From assembly GCA_002383415.1 (NCBI GenBank), contig DFYU01000125.1, positions 1-7,517 of the forward strand: 7,517 nt of DNA, written 5' to 3'. Below, piece after piece: positions 1 to 6,778 of the stretch. The position numbers were made by a program, and so were the translations under genes. Under the pieces are notes generated by a model, which did not search any database, was not told where the DNA came from, and saw only the letters and a program-made list of their open reading frames with translations. This DNA is from Geobacter sp. UBA4074. GTDB taxonomy: Bacteria; Desulfobacterota; Desulfuromonadia; Geobacterales; Pseudopelobacteraceae. The first letter of the stretch is position 1. Every line of letters starts with the position of its first letter.

Positions 1-1374
1 GGCGTCCTGATGGTTGATTACAAGTTCATGGACTTTATTGGCACCTGGCAGCATGTATCGGTGCCAATCACCGAATTTGACGAGGACACCTTCGAGGAAG
101 GCCAGGGGTTTGATGGCTCCTCTATTCGCGGCTGGCAGCCTATCCACGCCTCTGACATGATCCTGCTACCCGATCCGACCACCGCCAAGATCGACCCGTT
201 TGTTGCCGTGCCGACCATGTCGTTGATCTGCAACATCTTTGACCCGATCACCAAGGAAGACTACACCCGTGATCCGCGTAACATTGCACGCAAGGCAGAG
301 GCCTATCTCAAGTCGACCGGCATTGGCGACACCGCCTTCTTCGGACCTGAGGCCGAGTTTTTCATCTTCGACGAAGTGCGTTACGATTCCAGCGCCAACC
401 AGGCCTTCTATATGGTTGACTCGGTAGAGGGCGCCTGGAACACCGGCCGTGAAGAGTTCCCCAACCTTGGCTACAAACCACGCCACAAGGAAGGCTATTT
501 CCCGTGCGCGCCGGTTGATTCGCAGAACGACCTGCGTAATGAGATGGTGATAGAGCTGCAGAAGGTGGGCATTCGTGTCGAGTGTCAGCATCACGAAGTG
601 GCCACCGGTGGGCAGGCCGAAATCGACATGCGCTTCTCCTCGCTGGTCGATATGGCTGACCAGTTGCAGTGGTTCAAATATGTGATCAAGAATGTTGCCT
701 GGCGCAATGGCAAGACCGTTACCTTTATGCCCAAGCCGCTCTACGGCGACAACGGTTCCGGTATGCACTGCCATATGTCCATCTGGAAAGACGGACAGAA
801 TCTGTTTGCCGGCGATAAATACGGCGGGCTGTCCCAGATGGCCCTCTGGTACATTGGCGGTATCATCAAGCACGCCAAGGCCCTGTGCGCCATCACCAAC
901 CCGACCACCAACTCTTACAAGCGTCTGGTGCCAGGTTTTGAGGCGCCGGTTAACATGGCGTACTCCAGCCGCAACCGCTCCGCCTCCTTACGGATTCCAA
1001 TGATGTCCACCAACCCCAAGGCCAAGCGGATTGAATATCGCACCCCTGATCCATCCTGCAACGGCTACCTGGCTTTTGCCGCCATGCTGATGGCCGGCCT
1101 GGATGGTATCGAGAACAAGATTGATCCGGGCCAACCGCTGGACAAAGATATCTACGGTCTTTCTCCTGAAGAACTGAAGGACATCCCGTCCGCTCCGGGC
1201 AGCCTGGAAGATGCGCTCAAGTGCCTGGAAGCCGATCACGACTTCCTGCTGAAGGGCGATGTCTTCACCCCGGACGTAATCGAGAAGTGGATCGAGTACA
1301 AGATGGAGTCTGAAGTGAACCCGATGCGGATGCGTCCGGTGCCGCTGGAGTTTGCCCTGTACTACGACATCTAG
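1..1374 (+). CDS. glnA: Glutamine synthetase, class I-beta (5' end outside window)
   Basis: Catalyses ATP-dependent formation of glutamine from glutamate and ammonia in the cytoplasm, as a dodecamer in this family. The frame is open to base 1. The first ATG (nt 10) lies inside the conserved N-terminal segment (VDYKFMDFIGTWQH), so roughly 15 residues are missing upstream and this ATG is not the real start. Visible motifs are the metal/glutamate-binding GPEAEFFIFD (from nt 343), the ATP-binding NGSGMHCHMS (nt 751-780), the PTTNSYKRLVPG loop and the arginine-containing SSRNRSASLRIP. The I-beta insertion after the first glutamate motif is present. KDIYGLSPEE matches the adenylylation loop, with the modifiable tyrosine at nt 1153-1155, so control by GlnE adenylylation is expected. 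The C-terminus (EFALYYDI) is normal. A hairpin follows. The family assignment is very secure. Confidence 0.97.
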   Translation, partial: GVLMVDYKFMDFIGTWQHVSVPITEFDEDTFEEGQGFDGSSIRGWQPIHASDMILLPDPTTAKIDPFVAVPTMSLICNIFDPITKEDYTRDPRNIARKAEAYLKSTGIGDTAFFGPEAEFFIFDEVRYDSSANQAFYMVDSVEGAWNTGREEFPNLGYKPRHKEGYFPCAPVDSQNDLRNEMVIELQKVGIRVECQHHEVATGGQAEIDMRFSSLVDMADQLQWFKYVIKNVAWRNGKTVTFMPKPLYGDNGSGMHCHMSIWKDGQNLFAGDKYGGLSQMALWYIGGIIKHAKALCAITNPTTNSYKRLVPGFEAPVNMAYSSRNRSASLRIPMMSTNPKAKRIEYRTPDPSCNGYLAFAAMLMAGLDGIENKIDPGQPLDKDIYGLSPEELKDIPSAPGSLEDALKCLEADHDFLLKGDVFTPDVIEKWIEYKMESEVNPMRMRPVPLEFALYYDI

Positions 1375-1413
1375 GCAAAAAAGTCGGTTTTTTTATTCAC
1401 AAACAGGTGTAGC

Positions 1414-1441
1414 CAAAGGGCGGGAGCAATCCCGCCCTTTG
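1414..1441 (+). terminator. Strong hairpin after glnA, probable terminator
   Basis: A perfect 12-bp stem (1414-1425 with 1430-1441) closes on a GCAA tetraloop, 40 nt after the glnA stop codon. The GC-rich core is flanked by AAA/TTT pairs. There is no long T-run after the stem (GCTGTTGGCT follows), so it is not a textbook intrinsic terminator. It may act as a terminator or as an mRNA 3'-end stabiliser. It is nearly symmetric and could work in either direction. Confidence 0.65.
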
Positions 1442-1453
1442 CTGTTGGCTTAA

Positions 1454-1483
1454 TTGACGCCAGAACAGCTTTCATGCTACAAA
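1454..1483 (+). promoter_or_regulatory. Probable sigma70 promoter for the M50 protease-trpS-scpAB unit
   Basis: TTGACG (1454-1459) matches the -35 consensus at five of six positions. It is followed after 18 nt by TACAAA (1478-1483), preceded by TGC, an extended -10 TGn element. Transcription would start near 1490, giving a short leader with the Shine-Dalgarno sequence at 1502-1506. The location between the glnA hairpin and the next gene fits. The assignment rests on consensus matching only. Confidence 0.45.
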
Positions 1484-1501
1484 AACAGACCAATAATAAT
1501 C

Positions 1502-1506
1502 GGAGG
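1502..1506 (+). promoter_or_regulatory. Shine-Dalgarno sequence that sets the M50 protease start
   Basis: GGAGG lies 4 nt before GTG 1511, slightly close but the only good ribosome site in this stretch. It supports a GTG start and an N-terminus MEDFFLKL rather than the in-frame TTG at 1454, which has no ribosome site and overlaps the proposed -35 box. Confidence 0.7.
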
Positions 1507-1510
1507 TGTT

Positions 1511-2191
1511 GTGGAAGATTTTTTTCTCAAACTGTCCATCAAGCTGGTGCCGGGACTGTTTGCCATTACCTGTCATGAAGTTTCCCATGGCTTTGTGGCC
1601 TGGCGATTTGGTGATCCCACCGCTAAAATGGAGGGACGCCTCACGCTCAACCCCTTGAAACACCTCGATATCATCGGCACCCTGATGCTGTTTATCATTG
1701 GAATTGGCTGGGCAAAACCGGTGCCGGTGCTGATTGAAAACCTGCGTAATCCCAAGCGTGACATGATCTGGGTATCGGCGGCCGGCCCGATCACCAATTT
1801 TGGCATTGCCATCCTGTCTGCCGTTTTGTTGCGTGCCATTTCTGGTATATCCGTGGGGGGGCTCGAAACATCAACCACGCTACAGGTGCTGAAACCGATC
1901 GAATACATGCTGGCCTTTTCGATCTACATCAACCTGCTCTTGGCGGTCTTCAACATGATCCCGATTCCGCCCCTGGATGGTGGCCGTGTGATGATGGGGG
2001 TGTTACCCTACCGGCAGTCGATGGCCCTTGGGCGGCTTGAGCCTTACGGTATGATCATCATTATTCTACTGGTGTTCTTTACCCCGGTCTTTTCCTATAT
2101 CCTGCTGCCATTTCTGTCGACTGGCATCAAGTTGCTGGCAGGTCCTTACAGTCTTTTAGTCTACAACGTGGCCAGTTTTAAGCTCTTCTGA
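1511..2191 (+). CDS. Site-2 protease family M50 membrane metalloprotease
   Basis: A predicted 226-residue integral membrane zinc peptidase of the short, PDZ-less M50/SpoIVFB-like group. HEVSH at residues 22-26 is the HExxH zinc motif inside the first membrane segment. PLDGG, with Asp156, supplies the third metal ligand near the end of another segment (NMIPIPPLDGGR). About five hydrophobic segments are visible. The GDPTAKMEGRLTLNPLKHLD stretch after the first is typical of this group. The GTG start at 1511 is chosen from the Shine-Dalgarno sequence at 1502 and because homologues begin with a MEDF-like N-terminus. It ends 17 nt before trpS and probably shares its transcript. Adjacency to trpS and scpAB is common in this lineage but does not reveal a substrate. 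The protease assignment is firm; the substrate is unknown. Confidence 0.93.
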   Translation: MEDFFLKLSIKLVPGLFAITCHEVSHGFVAWRFGDPTAKMEGRLTLNPLKHLDIIGTLMLFIIGIGWAKPVPVLIENLRNPKRDMIWVSAAGPITNFGIAILSAVLLRAISGISVGGLETSTTLQVLKPIEYMLAFSIYINLLLAVFNMIPIPPLDGGRVMMGVLPYRQSMALGRLEPYGMIIIILLVFFTPVFSYILLPFLSTGIKLLAGPYSLLVYNVASFKLF

Positions 2192-2208
2192 AACGAGGTA
2201 GTCAGTCC

Positions 2209-3195
2209 ATGCACAAGCAGCGCATCGTCAGCGGCATGCGCCCCACCGGGCGCCTTCATATTGGTCATTATCACGGCGTTCTGGAAAACTGGATCAGGCT
2301 TCAGGATCAGTTTGACTGCTTCTTTTTCGTGGCTGACTGGCATTCGTTGACCACCGAGTATGCCGATACCGCCGGAATCAAGGATTCAACCCGCGAGATG
2401 GTACTGGATTGGGTCGCCTTTGGCCTTGATCCGCAGAAGTGCCTTGTGTTTGAGCAAAGCCAAGTGGACCAGCATGCCGAACTGAACCTGATCCTGGGGA
2501 TGATCACGCCGGTTTCCTGGCTTGAGCGCAACCCTACCTACAAAGAGATGCTGGACAATATTGAGCAGCGCGATCTCTCCACCTTCGGTTTTCTGGGGTA
2601 CCCGGTGCTGATGGCGGCCGATATCATCCTCTATAAAGCACTGCGGGTGCCTGTTGGACATGACCAACTGCCCCATCTGGAGATCACCCGTGAGATTGCA
2701 CGGCGTTTTAACCACCTCTACAATTGCCAGGTCTTCCCCGAGCCGGAGGCACTCTTGACCGAGACGCCCAAATTGCTTGGACTGGATGGCCGCAAGATGA
2801 GCAAATCCTACGGCAACTCAATTTTCCTGTCCGAAACTGCCGAGGAAACCGCCGCCAAAATCAAGGGCATGGTAACTGATACTCAACGGATTCGGCGGGC
2901 CGATCCCGGCGACCCTGAACAGTGTGTGGCCTTTAACCTGCACCGGATTTATCTCCCGCAGGACAAGCTGGATGAGATTGTACCGGCCTGCAAAAACGCC
3001 TCAATCGGTTGTGTGGACTGCAAAAAAATACTGACCGAGCACCTGAATGAGCGTCTGGCCCCGTTCCGCGCCAAGCGTGAAGAGCTTGCTCAGGATCCGG
3101 GCTTTGTCAACGATCTGCTGGCAGACGGCAGCCAACGTGCCACAGTGGAAGCCAAGAAAACCATCCAGGATGTCCGTGCGGCCCTGAGGGTATAG
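2209..3195 (+). CDS. trpS: Tryptophanyl-tRNA synthetase with iron-sulfur cysteine motif
   Basis: Charges tRNA-Trp with tryptophan in the cytoplasm. The 328-residue length is normal for bacterial TrpRS. The class I signatures are both present: HIGH at residues 17-20 (after SGMRPTGRL) and KMSKS at 196-200. The catalytic-core segment LMAADIILYKA and the GHDQLPHLEITREIARRFN motif are intact. In the anticodon-binding region four cysteines (C239, C261, C268, C271) form C-x21-C-x6-C-x2-C, almost identical to the [4Fe-4S]-binding C-x22-C-x6-C-x2-C known from Thermotoga maritima TrpRS, so this enzyme probably carries a cluster. An ATG start with a modest ACGAGG ribosome site (2193-2198) follows the protease gene. 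The stop is 2 nt before the scpA GTG, which points to translational coupling. Confidence 0.97.
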   Translation: MHKQRIVSGMRPTGRLHIGHYHGVLENWIRLQDQFDCFFFVADWHSLTTEYADTAGIKDSTREMVLDWVAFGLDPQKCLVFEQSQVDQHAELNLILGMITPVSWLERNPTYKEMLDNIEQRDLSTFGFLGYPVLMAADIILYKALRVPVGHDQLPHLEITREIARRFNHLYNCQVFPEPEALLTETPKLLGLDGRKMSKSYGNSIFLSETAEETAAKIKGMVTDTQRIRRADPGDPEQCVAFNLHRIYLPQDKLDEIVPACKNASIGCVDCKKILTEHLNERLAPFRAKREELAQDPGFVNDLLADGSQRATVEAKKTIQDVRAALRV

Positions 3196-3197
3196 TT

Positions 3198-4013
3198 GTG
3201 CCCCCAACGGCGGATAGCAGTTCATCACTGTTTGAGGGCAGTTCATCCGCCTACAGTGTCAAGCTGGACACCTTTGAGGGCCCGCTTGATCTGCTGCTGC
3301 ACCTGATTCGCAAAAACGAGCTGGATATCTACGATATTCCGATCGCCCTGATCACCAAGCAGTATCTGGAATACCTCTCGTTTCTGAAGGAGCTGAATCT
3401 TGAGGTGGCCGGCGATTTTCTCGTAATGGCCTCCACCCTGTTGCAGATCAAGTCGCGGATGTTGCTGCCCAACCCGGAGCCGGAAGAGGGGGAGGGTGAG
3501 CAGGAAGAAGATCCGCGGGCCGAGCTGGTGCGCCGACTGCTGGACTACCAGCGTTACAAGGAGGCTGGCCAGCATCTGGGGGAACGAGAGCTGCTAGGGC
3601 GCGAGGTGTTTGCCAGACGCATCACGGACCCGGATCTGCTTCCTGTGGCCCCTGAAGAAGGTCCGCTGGAGCTGGACCTGTTTGAACTGGCCGAGGCGTT
3701 TCGTTCGCTCCTGGCGCGGGTGCCCACCGCCCGTGTGCATGAGGTGATCGGCTTCGAAAGTGTCAGCATCGCCGACGCCATTAACGAGATACTGTCACTT
3801 TTGCAGGAACGGGAGATGCTGGCCTTTGATGAGCTGTTCAGTCTGGATGACAGCCGTGAACGCCTGATTGTAAACTTTCTGGCCCTGCTTGAACTGTGTC
3901 GACTGAAGATGTCAAAAGTATTACAAAATTCTGATTGTGGTATAATTTATATATATCCGGCGGTAGCTATTGAAACCGCCGATGGAGTTCGCGGTGGCGA
4001 CACCCTCCCTTAA
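3198..4013 (+). CDS. scpA: Segregation and condensation protein A (kleisin)
   Basis: Kleisin subunit of the SMC-ScpAB condensin, which bridges SMC heads and compacts and segregates chromosomes. The 271-residue protein has the ScpA N-terminal signature FEGPLDLLLHLI at residues 26-37, followed by the SMC-neck-binding helices. A very acidic linker (PEPEEGEGEQEEDPR) comes next, and the C-terminal winged helix holds SIADAINEIL and LIVNFLALLELCRLKMSKVLQ. Translation starts at GTG 3198, with GAGGG at 3186-3190 as a ribosome site inside the end of trpS. The first 18 or so residues are serine-rich and not conserved. The tail after VLQ extends about 30 residues beyond the usual ScpA core, is encoded by an unusually AT-rich stretch, and overlaps the scpB start. 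The assignment is secure. Confidence 0.95.
   Translation: MPPTADSSSSLFEGSSSAYSVKLDTFEGPLDLLLHLIRKNELDIYDIPIALITKQYLEYLSFLKELNLEVAGDFLVMASTLLQIKSRMLLPNPEPEEGEGEQEEDPRAELVRRLLDYQRYKEAGQHLGERELLGREVFARRITDPDLLPVAPEEGPLELDLFELAEAFRSLLARVPTARVHEVIGFESVSIADAINEILSLLQEREMLAFDELFSLDDSRERLIVNFLALLELCRLKMSKVLQNSDCGIIYIYPAVAIETADGVRGGDTLP
3938..3946 (+). promoter_or_regulatory. Extended -10 promoter element inside the 3' end of scpA
   Basis: TGGTATAAT is a perfect TATAAT with the TGn extension, in an AT-rich patch (about 3911-3957) that contrasts with the GC-rich flanks. There is no good -35 box (GTATTA at 17-nt spacing), as is usual for extended -10 promoters. Transcription would begin near 3953, just before the scpB start. 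It could give scpB and the downstream genes a separate promoter. This is sequence-level evidence only. Confidence 0.4.
3958..3981 (+). promoter_or_regulatory. Hairpin just upstream of the scpB start
   Basis: CGGCGGT (3958-3964) pairs perfectly with ACCGCCG (3975-3981) around a 10-nt loop. The stem ends directly against the ATG at 3982, one of two scpB start candidates. If it forms it would obstruct initiation at that ATG while leaving the GGAG at 3984-3987 exposed for GTG 3994. It may tune scpA/scpB coupling. It is not followed by T residues, so a terminator role is unlikely. Confidence 0.4.
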
Positions 4014-4572
4014 CGCAATCATCGAGGCGATGCTGTTTGTAGCTGATTCTCCGATGACGGTGGATCGGCTCAGTGAGCTACTGCCAGAATATGAGCGTGC
4101 CGCCATCAGGATTGCGCTGCAAGAGCTGCGTGATGATTACCAGGCCCGCCACGCCGGTATCCATCTGGTGGAGGTGGCCGGTGGCTGGCAGTTGCGCACC
4201 TGGCCGGAGTTGATGCCCTATCTCTCCCGTCTGGTGAAAGGCAAGCCGCCCCGTTTTTCTCCTTCTGCCCTGGAGACCCTGGCCATCGTGGCCTATCGGC
4301 AACCGATCACGCGACAGGAAGTAGAATATCTGCGTGGGGTTGATACCGGCGCCGTACTGAAGTCGCTGCTGGAAAAACGGCTGATCAGGATACTGGGCAA
4401 AAAGGATATTCCCGGTCGCCCGATCATCTACGGCACTACGCGCGAGTTCCTTGAGATATTCAATCTTAATGATCTGAAAGGGTTGCCCACGTTGCGTGAG
4501 ATGCAGGCCCTGGATGAGGTGCCGGTATTCGAGGTACAGGAGGAGCTGCCGCTTAAGACTGACAACCCTTGA
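3994..4572 (+). CDS. scpB: Segregation and condensation protein B
   Basis: Accessory dimeric subunit of SMC-ScpAB that binds the ScpA linker. It contains two winged-helix domains. The first begins LNAIIEAMLFVADSPMTVDRL; the second holds FSPSALETLAIVAYRQPITR and RGVDTGAVLKSLLEKRLI. GRPIIYGTTREFLEIFNL and LKGLPTL are hallmark ScpB segments. The GTG start at 3994 gives 192 residues and is chosen because GGAG (3984-3987) sits 6 nt upstream. ATG 3982 would add four residues but lacks a ribosome site and abuts a hairpin; TTG 3970 is weaker still. The gene overlaps the end of scpA by 20 nt in another frame, so the two subunits are likely translationally coupled. The family assignment is secure; the exact start is not. 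Confidence 0.94.
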   Translation: MATPSLNAIIEAMLFVADSPMTVDRLSELLPEYERAAIRIALQELRDDYQARHAGIHLVEVAGGWQLRTWPELMPYLSRLVKGKPPRFSPSALETLAIVAYRQPITRQEVEYLRGVDTGAVLKSLLEKRLIRILGKKDIPGRPIIYGTTREFLEIFNLNDLKGLPTLREMQALDEVPVFEVQEELPLKTDNP

Positions 4573-4580
4573 AGGAGGTG
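4571..4580 (+). promoter_or_regulatory. Near-consensus Shine-Dalgarno sequence for the Memo gene
   Basis: GAAGGAGGTG, overlapping the scpB stop codon (TGA 4570-4572), is complementary to almost the whole anti-Shine-Dalgarno tail of 16S rRNA. It lies 6 nt (measured from GGAGG) before ATG 4585. It fixes the Memo start and predicts strong initiation. Confidence 0.8.
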
Positions 4581-4584
4581 TGTC

Positions 4585-5388
4585 ATGATCCGCAAACCGG
4601 CCGTAGCTGGACAGTTTTATCCAGGCAACGCAGATGATCTGCGTAACATGCTGCATCAGCTGGTTCCCGAATATACTGACAAACGGTCGGTGATCGGAGT
4701 GATCTCTCCCCATGCCGGGTATCAGTACTCCGGCAGTACCGCCGGACGTCTGTTGGCCGGCATCGAAATCCCGCGCACGGTGGTGTTGCTCGGTCCCAAC
4801 CACCGTGGCACAGGCGCCTTGGCTGCACTGGCCCCTGAAGATGGCTGGCAGACACCTCTGGGGGTGGTGCCGCTTGAAAAGCGTTTGAGTGATCTGATTA
4901 AACGCTTGATACCGGCGGTGCAGCCCGATGCTGCTGCCCATGGCCTTGAGCACTCGCTGGAGGTACAGGTTCCCCTGTTACAACATCTACGCCCTGATGT
5001 CAGTATCGTGCCGCTGTGCCTTGCCTTTGGCGATACTGTCGGGTGCGAACTGCTGGGCAAAGGACTGGCTGCTGCGATCCGCGGCTTCGGAGAGCCGGTG
5101 CTGATGCTGGCCAGTTCCGACATGACGCACTACGAATCAGCCGAAAACGCCAAACAGAAGGATATGCAGGCATTGAAGAAGGTACTTGCTCTCGATGCTG
5201 AAGGCTTGTTGGAGGTGTGCCGCTTACGGCATATCACCATGTGCGGGGTGGTGCCGGCTGCCGTGATGTTGGTGGCAGCCAGAGAGCTTGGTGCCACGCA
5301 AGCTGAATTGGTGGCCTACACCACCAGTGGTGAGGTGACCGGTGATCTCAGTGAAGTAGTGGCCTACGCCGCCGTGTCTGCCTGGTAA
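4585..5388 (+). CDS. amrB: Memo-like protein, AmmeMemoRadiSam system protein B
   Basis: A 267-residue protein of the MEMO1 family, whose fold resembles class III non-haem iron dioxygenases. Family motifs are intact: KPAVAGQFYPG near the N-terminus, SPHAGYQYSG with His43, LLGPNH with His73, HSLEVQVPLLQ, SSDMTHY and MCGVVPA with Cys220. His43, His73 and Cys220 correspond to the metal-binding His49, His81 and Cys244 reported for human MEMO1 (alignment by eye). In many bacteria the family is encoded beside AMMECR1-like and radical SAM partners; neither is within this window. The gene starts 12 nt after scpB with a very strong ribosome site and probably lies in the same transcript. The biochemical role of the bacterial protein is not established. 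The family call is firm; the symbol is a system label. Confidence 0.92.
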   Translation: MIRKPAVAGQFYPGNADDLRNMLHQLVPEYTDKRSVIGVISPHAGYQYSGSTAGRLLAGIEIPRTVVLLGPNHRGTGALAALAPEDGWQTPLGVVPLEKRLSDLIKRLIPAVQPDAAAHGLEHSLEVQVPLLQHLRPDVSIVPLCLAFGDTVGCELLGKGLAAAIRGFGEPVLMLASSDMTHYESAENAKQKDMQALKKVLALDAEGLLEVCRLRHITMCGVVPAAVMLVAARELGATQAELVAYTTSGEVTGDLSEVVAYAAVSAW

Positions 5389-5420
5389 GCTTGCAAAAAT
5401 ATCTTGTACAGGAGACGTGA

Positions 5421-5735
5421 ATGTCTGAATTTGCCAATGTAACCGTCATTCGTGAAGCCAATATCTATTTTAACGGTGCAGTAACCAGCCACACGGTGCT
5501 GTTTGCTGATGGCACCAAGAAGACCTTGGGCATCTTGCAGGCAGGCGAGTACACCTTTAACACTGCGGCGGCCGAGGTGATGGAAATACTTTCCGGAGAG
5601 CTTGAACTGCAACTGGCTGGTGAAACCGGATGGAAAACGATTCTCGGCGGTCAGTCTTTTCAGGTACCGGCCAACTCCTCGTTCACCATGCGGGTTAAGG
5701 CCGTATCCGACTACTGCTGTTCCTTTCTGCCCTGA
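5421..5735 (+). CDS. ppnP: Pyrimidine/purine nucleoside phosphorylase (YaiE/DUF1255 family)
   Basis: A 104-residue small cupin of the PpnP family, whose E. coli member cleaves many purine and pyrimidine nucleosides with phosphate to give free base and ribose 1-phosphate. Matching segments are NIYFNGAVTSHTV near residues 15-27, LGILQAGEYTFNTAAAEVMEILSGEL in the centre, and FQVPANSSFTMRV near the end. The length is slightly above the 94 residues of the E. coli protein because of a short N-terminal extension. The ATG is preceded by AGGAGA (5410-5415). The gene follows the Memo gene by 32 nt and ends 2 nt before the RudS-like gene. It is a cytoplasmic enzyme; substrate range is inferred from the family. 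Confidence 0.92.
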   Translation: MSEFANVTVIREANIYFNGAVTSHTVLFADGTKKTLGILQAGEYTFNTAAAEVMEILSGELELQLAGETGWKTILGGQSFQVPANSSFTMRVKAVSDYCCSFLP

Positions 5736-5737
5736 TT

Positions 5738-6715
5738 ATGATGTTCTCCAAGCCAGCACCGATTGCGCAACCGATTCGAGTGGGGGTCAGTACCTGTCTG
5801 CTCGGTCAGCCGGTTCGGTATGATGGTGGTCACAAACATGACCATTATATCACCGACACCCTGGGCCGCTATTTCGAGCTGGTGCCGGTCTGTCCCGAGA
5901 ACGAGTCCGGTATGCCGGTGCCCCGTGAGGCGATGCGCCTGGTGGGTGATCCATCGGCGCCGCGATTGGTGACCATCCGTTCCGGCAAGGATCTCACCGG
6001 GCAGATGCAGTCCTTTTGCGAGCGTAAACTTGCTGAACTGGCTCAAGATGATCTGTGTGGTTTTGTCTTCAAAAAAAACTCTCCCAGCTCCGGTCTGTTC
6101 AGGGTCAAGGTCTACCAGGAAAAAAACGGCATGCCATCACCCAATGGCAGGGGGCTCTTTGCGGCTGCTTTTTGTAAACAGTTTCCACTGTTACCGGTGG
6201 AGGAGGAAGGTCGTCTATACGATCCGGCATTGCGGGAGAACTTTTTGGAGCGTATCTTTTGTTACCGTCGCTGGAAGGATTTTGAACAACATGACGGTAG
6301 CCTGTCCGGCCTGGTTGCGTTCCACGCCCGTCACAAGTTTCTGATCCTCAGCCATAGTCCTCAACTGCTCCGAGAGCTGGGCCGACTGGTGGCGCAGGGC
6401 AAGCAGATGCCGCTCCCTACCATGCGAGAGCAGTATCTGGCCACCTTCATGAAGGCCCTGTCGTTACAGGCCACCCCTGCGAAACAGGTCAATACCCTGC
6501 AGCACGTGATGGGTTTCTTTAAAAAACAGCTTGAGCCGTGGGAAAAACAGGAGTTGCTCGACCTGATTGAGGCCTATCGTCAACGCCTGCTGCCGTTGAT
6601 CGTGCCGATTACCCTGCTCAATCACTATATCCGCAAGTACCAGCATGACTATCTGCTACAACAGGTCTATCTTTCTCCCCACCCCCAAGACTTGATGCTG
6701 CGGAATCACGTTTAA
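5738..6715 (+). CDS. RudS-like tRNA 4-thiouridine desulfidase (TudS/DUF523-DUF1722 fusion)
   Basis: A 325-residue two-domain protein. The N-terminal DUF523/TudS domain (about 14-165) has STCLLGQPVRYDGGHK with Cys20 and VPVCPENESGMPVPRE with Cys52. The C-terminal DUF1722 domain (about 185-325) has LVAFHARHKFLILSHSP, VNTLQHVMGFFKKQL and the terminal HPQDLMLRNHV. Proteins with this architecture (RudS) remove sulfur from 4-thiouridine in tRNA: TudS carries a [4Fe-4S] cluster held by three cysteines, and DUF1722 aids tRNA binding. Here the usual SPSCG motif reads SPSSG (Ser115 to Gly119), so the usual third ligand is serine; Cys107 lies 11 residues earlier and may substitute. ATG 5738 has no clear ribosome site and lies 2 nt after ppnP, suggesting coupled translation; ATG 5741 is an alternative. 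The fold is firm; the activity is inferred. Confidence 0.88.
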   Translation: MMFSKPAPIAQPIRVGVSTCLLGQPVRYDGGHKHDHYITDTLGRYFELVPVCPENESGMPVPREAMRLVGDPSAPRLVTIRSGKDLTGQMQSFCERKLAELAQDDLCGFVFKKNSPSSGLFRVKVYQEKNGMPSPNGRGLFAAAFCKQFPLLPVEEEGRLYDPALRENFLERIFCYRRWKDFEQHDGSLSGLVAFHARHKFLILSHSPQLLRELGRLVAQGKQMPLPTMREQYLATFMKALSLQATPAKQVNTLQHVMGFFKKQLEPWEKQELLDLIEAYRQRLLPLIVPITLLNHYIRKYQHDYLLQQVYLSPHPQDLMLRNHV

Positions 6716-6733
6716 ACCCTCCTCATTCTTCGC

Positions 6734-6778
6734 TGGACAAAATCCAATTTTTGACCTATATGAATAATTGAATATATT
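6734..6778 (+). promoter_or_regulatory. AT-rich promoter region of the selenoprotein gene
   Basis: The 78-nt gap before the selenoprotein is much more AT-rich than its surroundings and offers two overlapping promoters. One is TGGACA (6734-6739), 17 nt, TATATG (6757-6762). The other is TTGACC (6751-6756), 16 nt, TATATT (6773-6778). The second has better hexamers but would start transcription around 6785, inside the Shine-Dalgarno sequence, so the first gives the more usable leader. No terminator follows the upstream gene, so read-through is also possible. Confidence 0.45.

Noticed and set aside
166..873. 235-codon open frame on the minus strand inside glnA
   Set aside because: It lies fully antisense to well-conserved glnA codons, matches no family I recognise, and has no ribosome site of note; long antisense frames are common in GC-rich genes.
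1375..1397. Short A-run/T-run (AAAAAA...TTTTTTT) after the glnA stop as a terminator
   Set aside because: The stem would be only A-T pairs around a 4-nt loop and too weak to act alone; the GC-rich hairpin at 1414-1441 is the better candidate.
1454..1510. N-terminal extension of the M50 protease from TTG 1454
   Set aside because: It has no ribosome site, adds a sequence unlike the family N-terminus, and overlaps a likely promoter; GTG 1511 follows GGAGG.
4078..4953. 291-codon open frame on the minus strand across scpB and the Memo gene
   Set aside because: The translation is rich in His, Gln and Arg with no recognisable domain, and it spans two secure plus-strand genes, as expected of a shadow frame.
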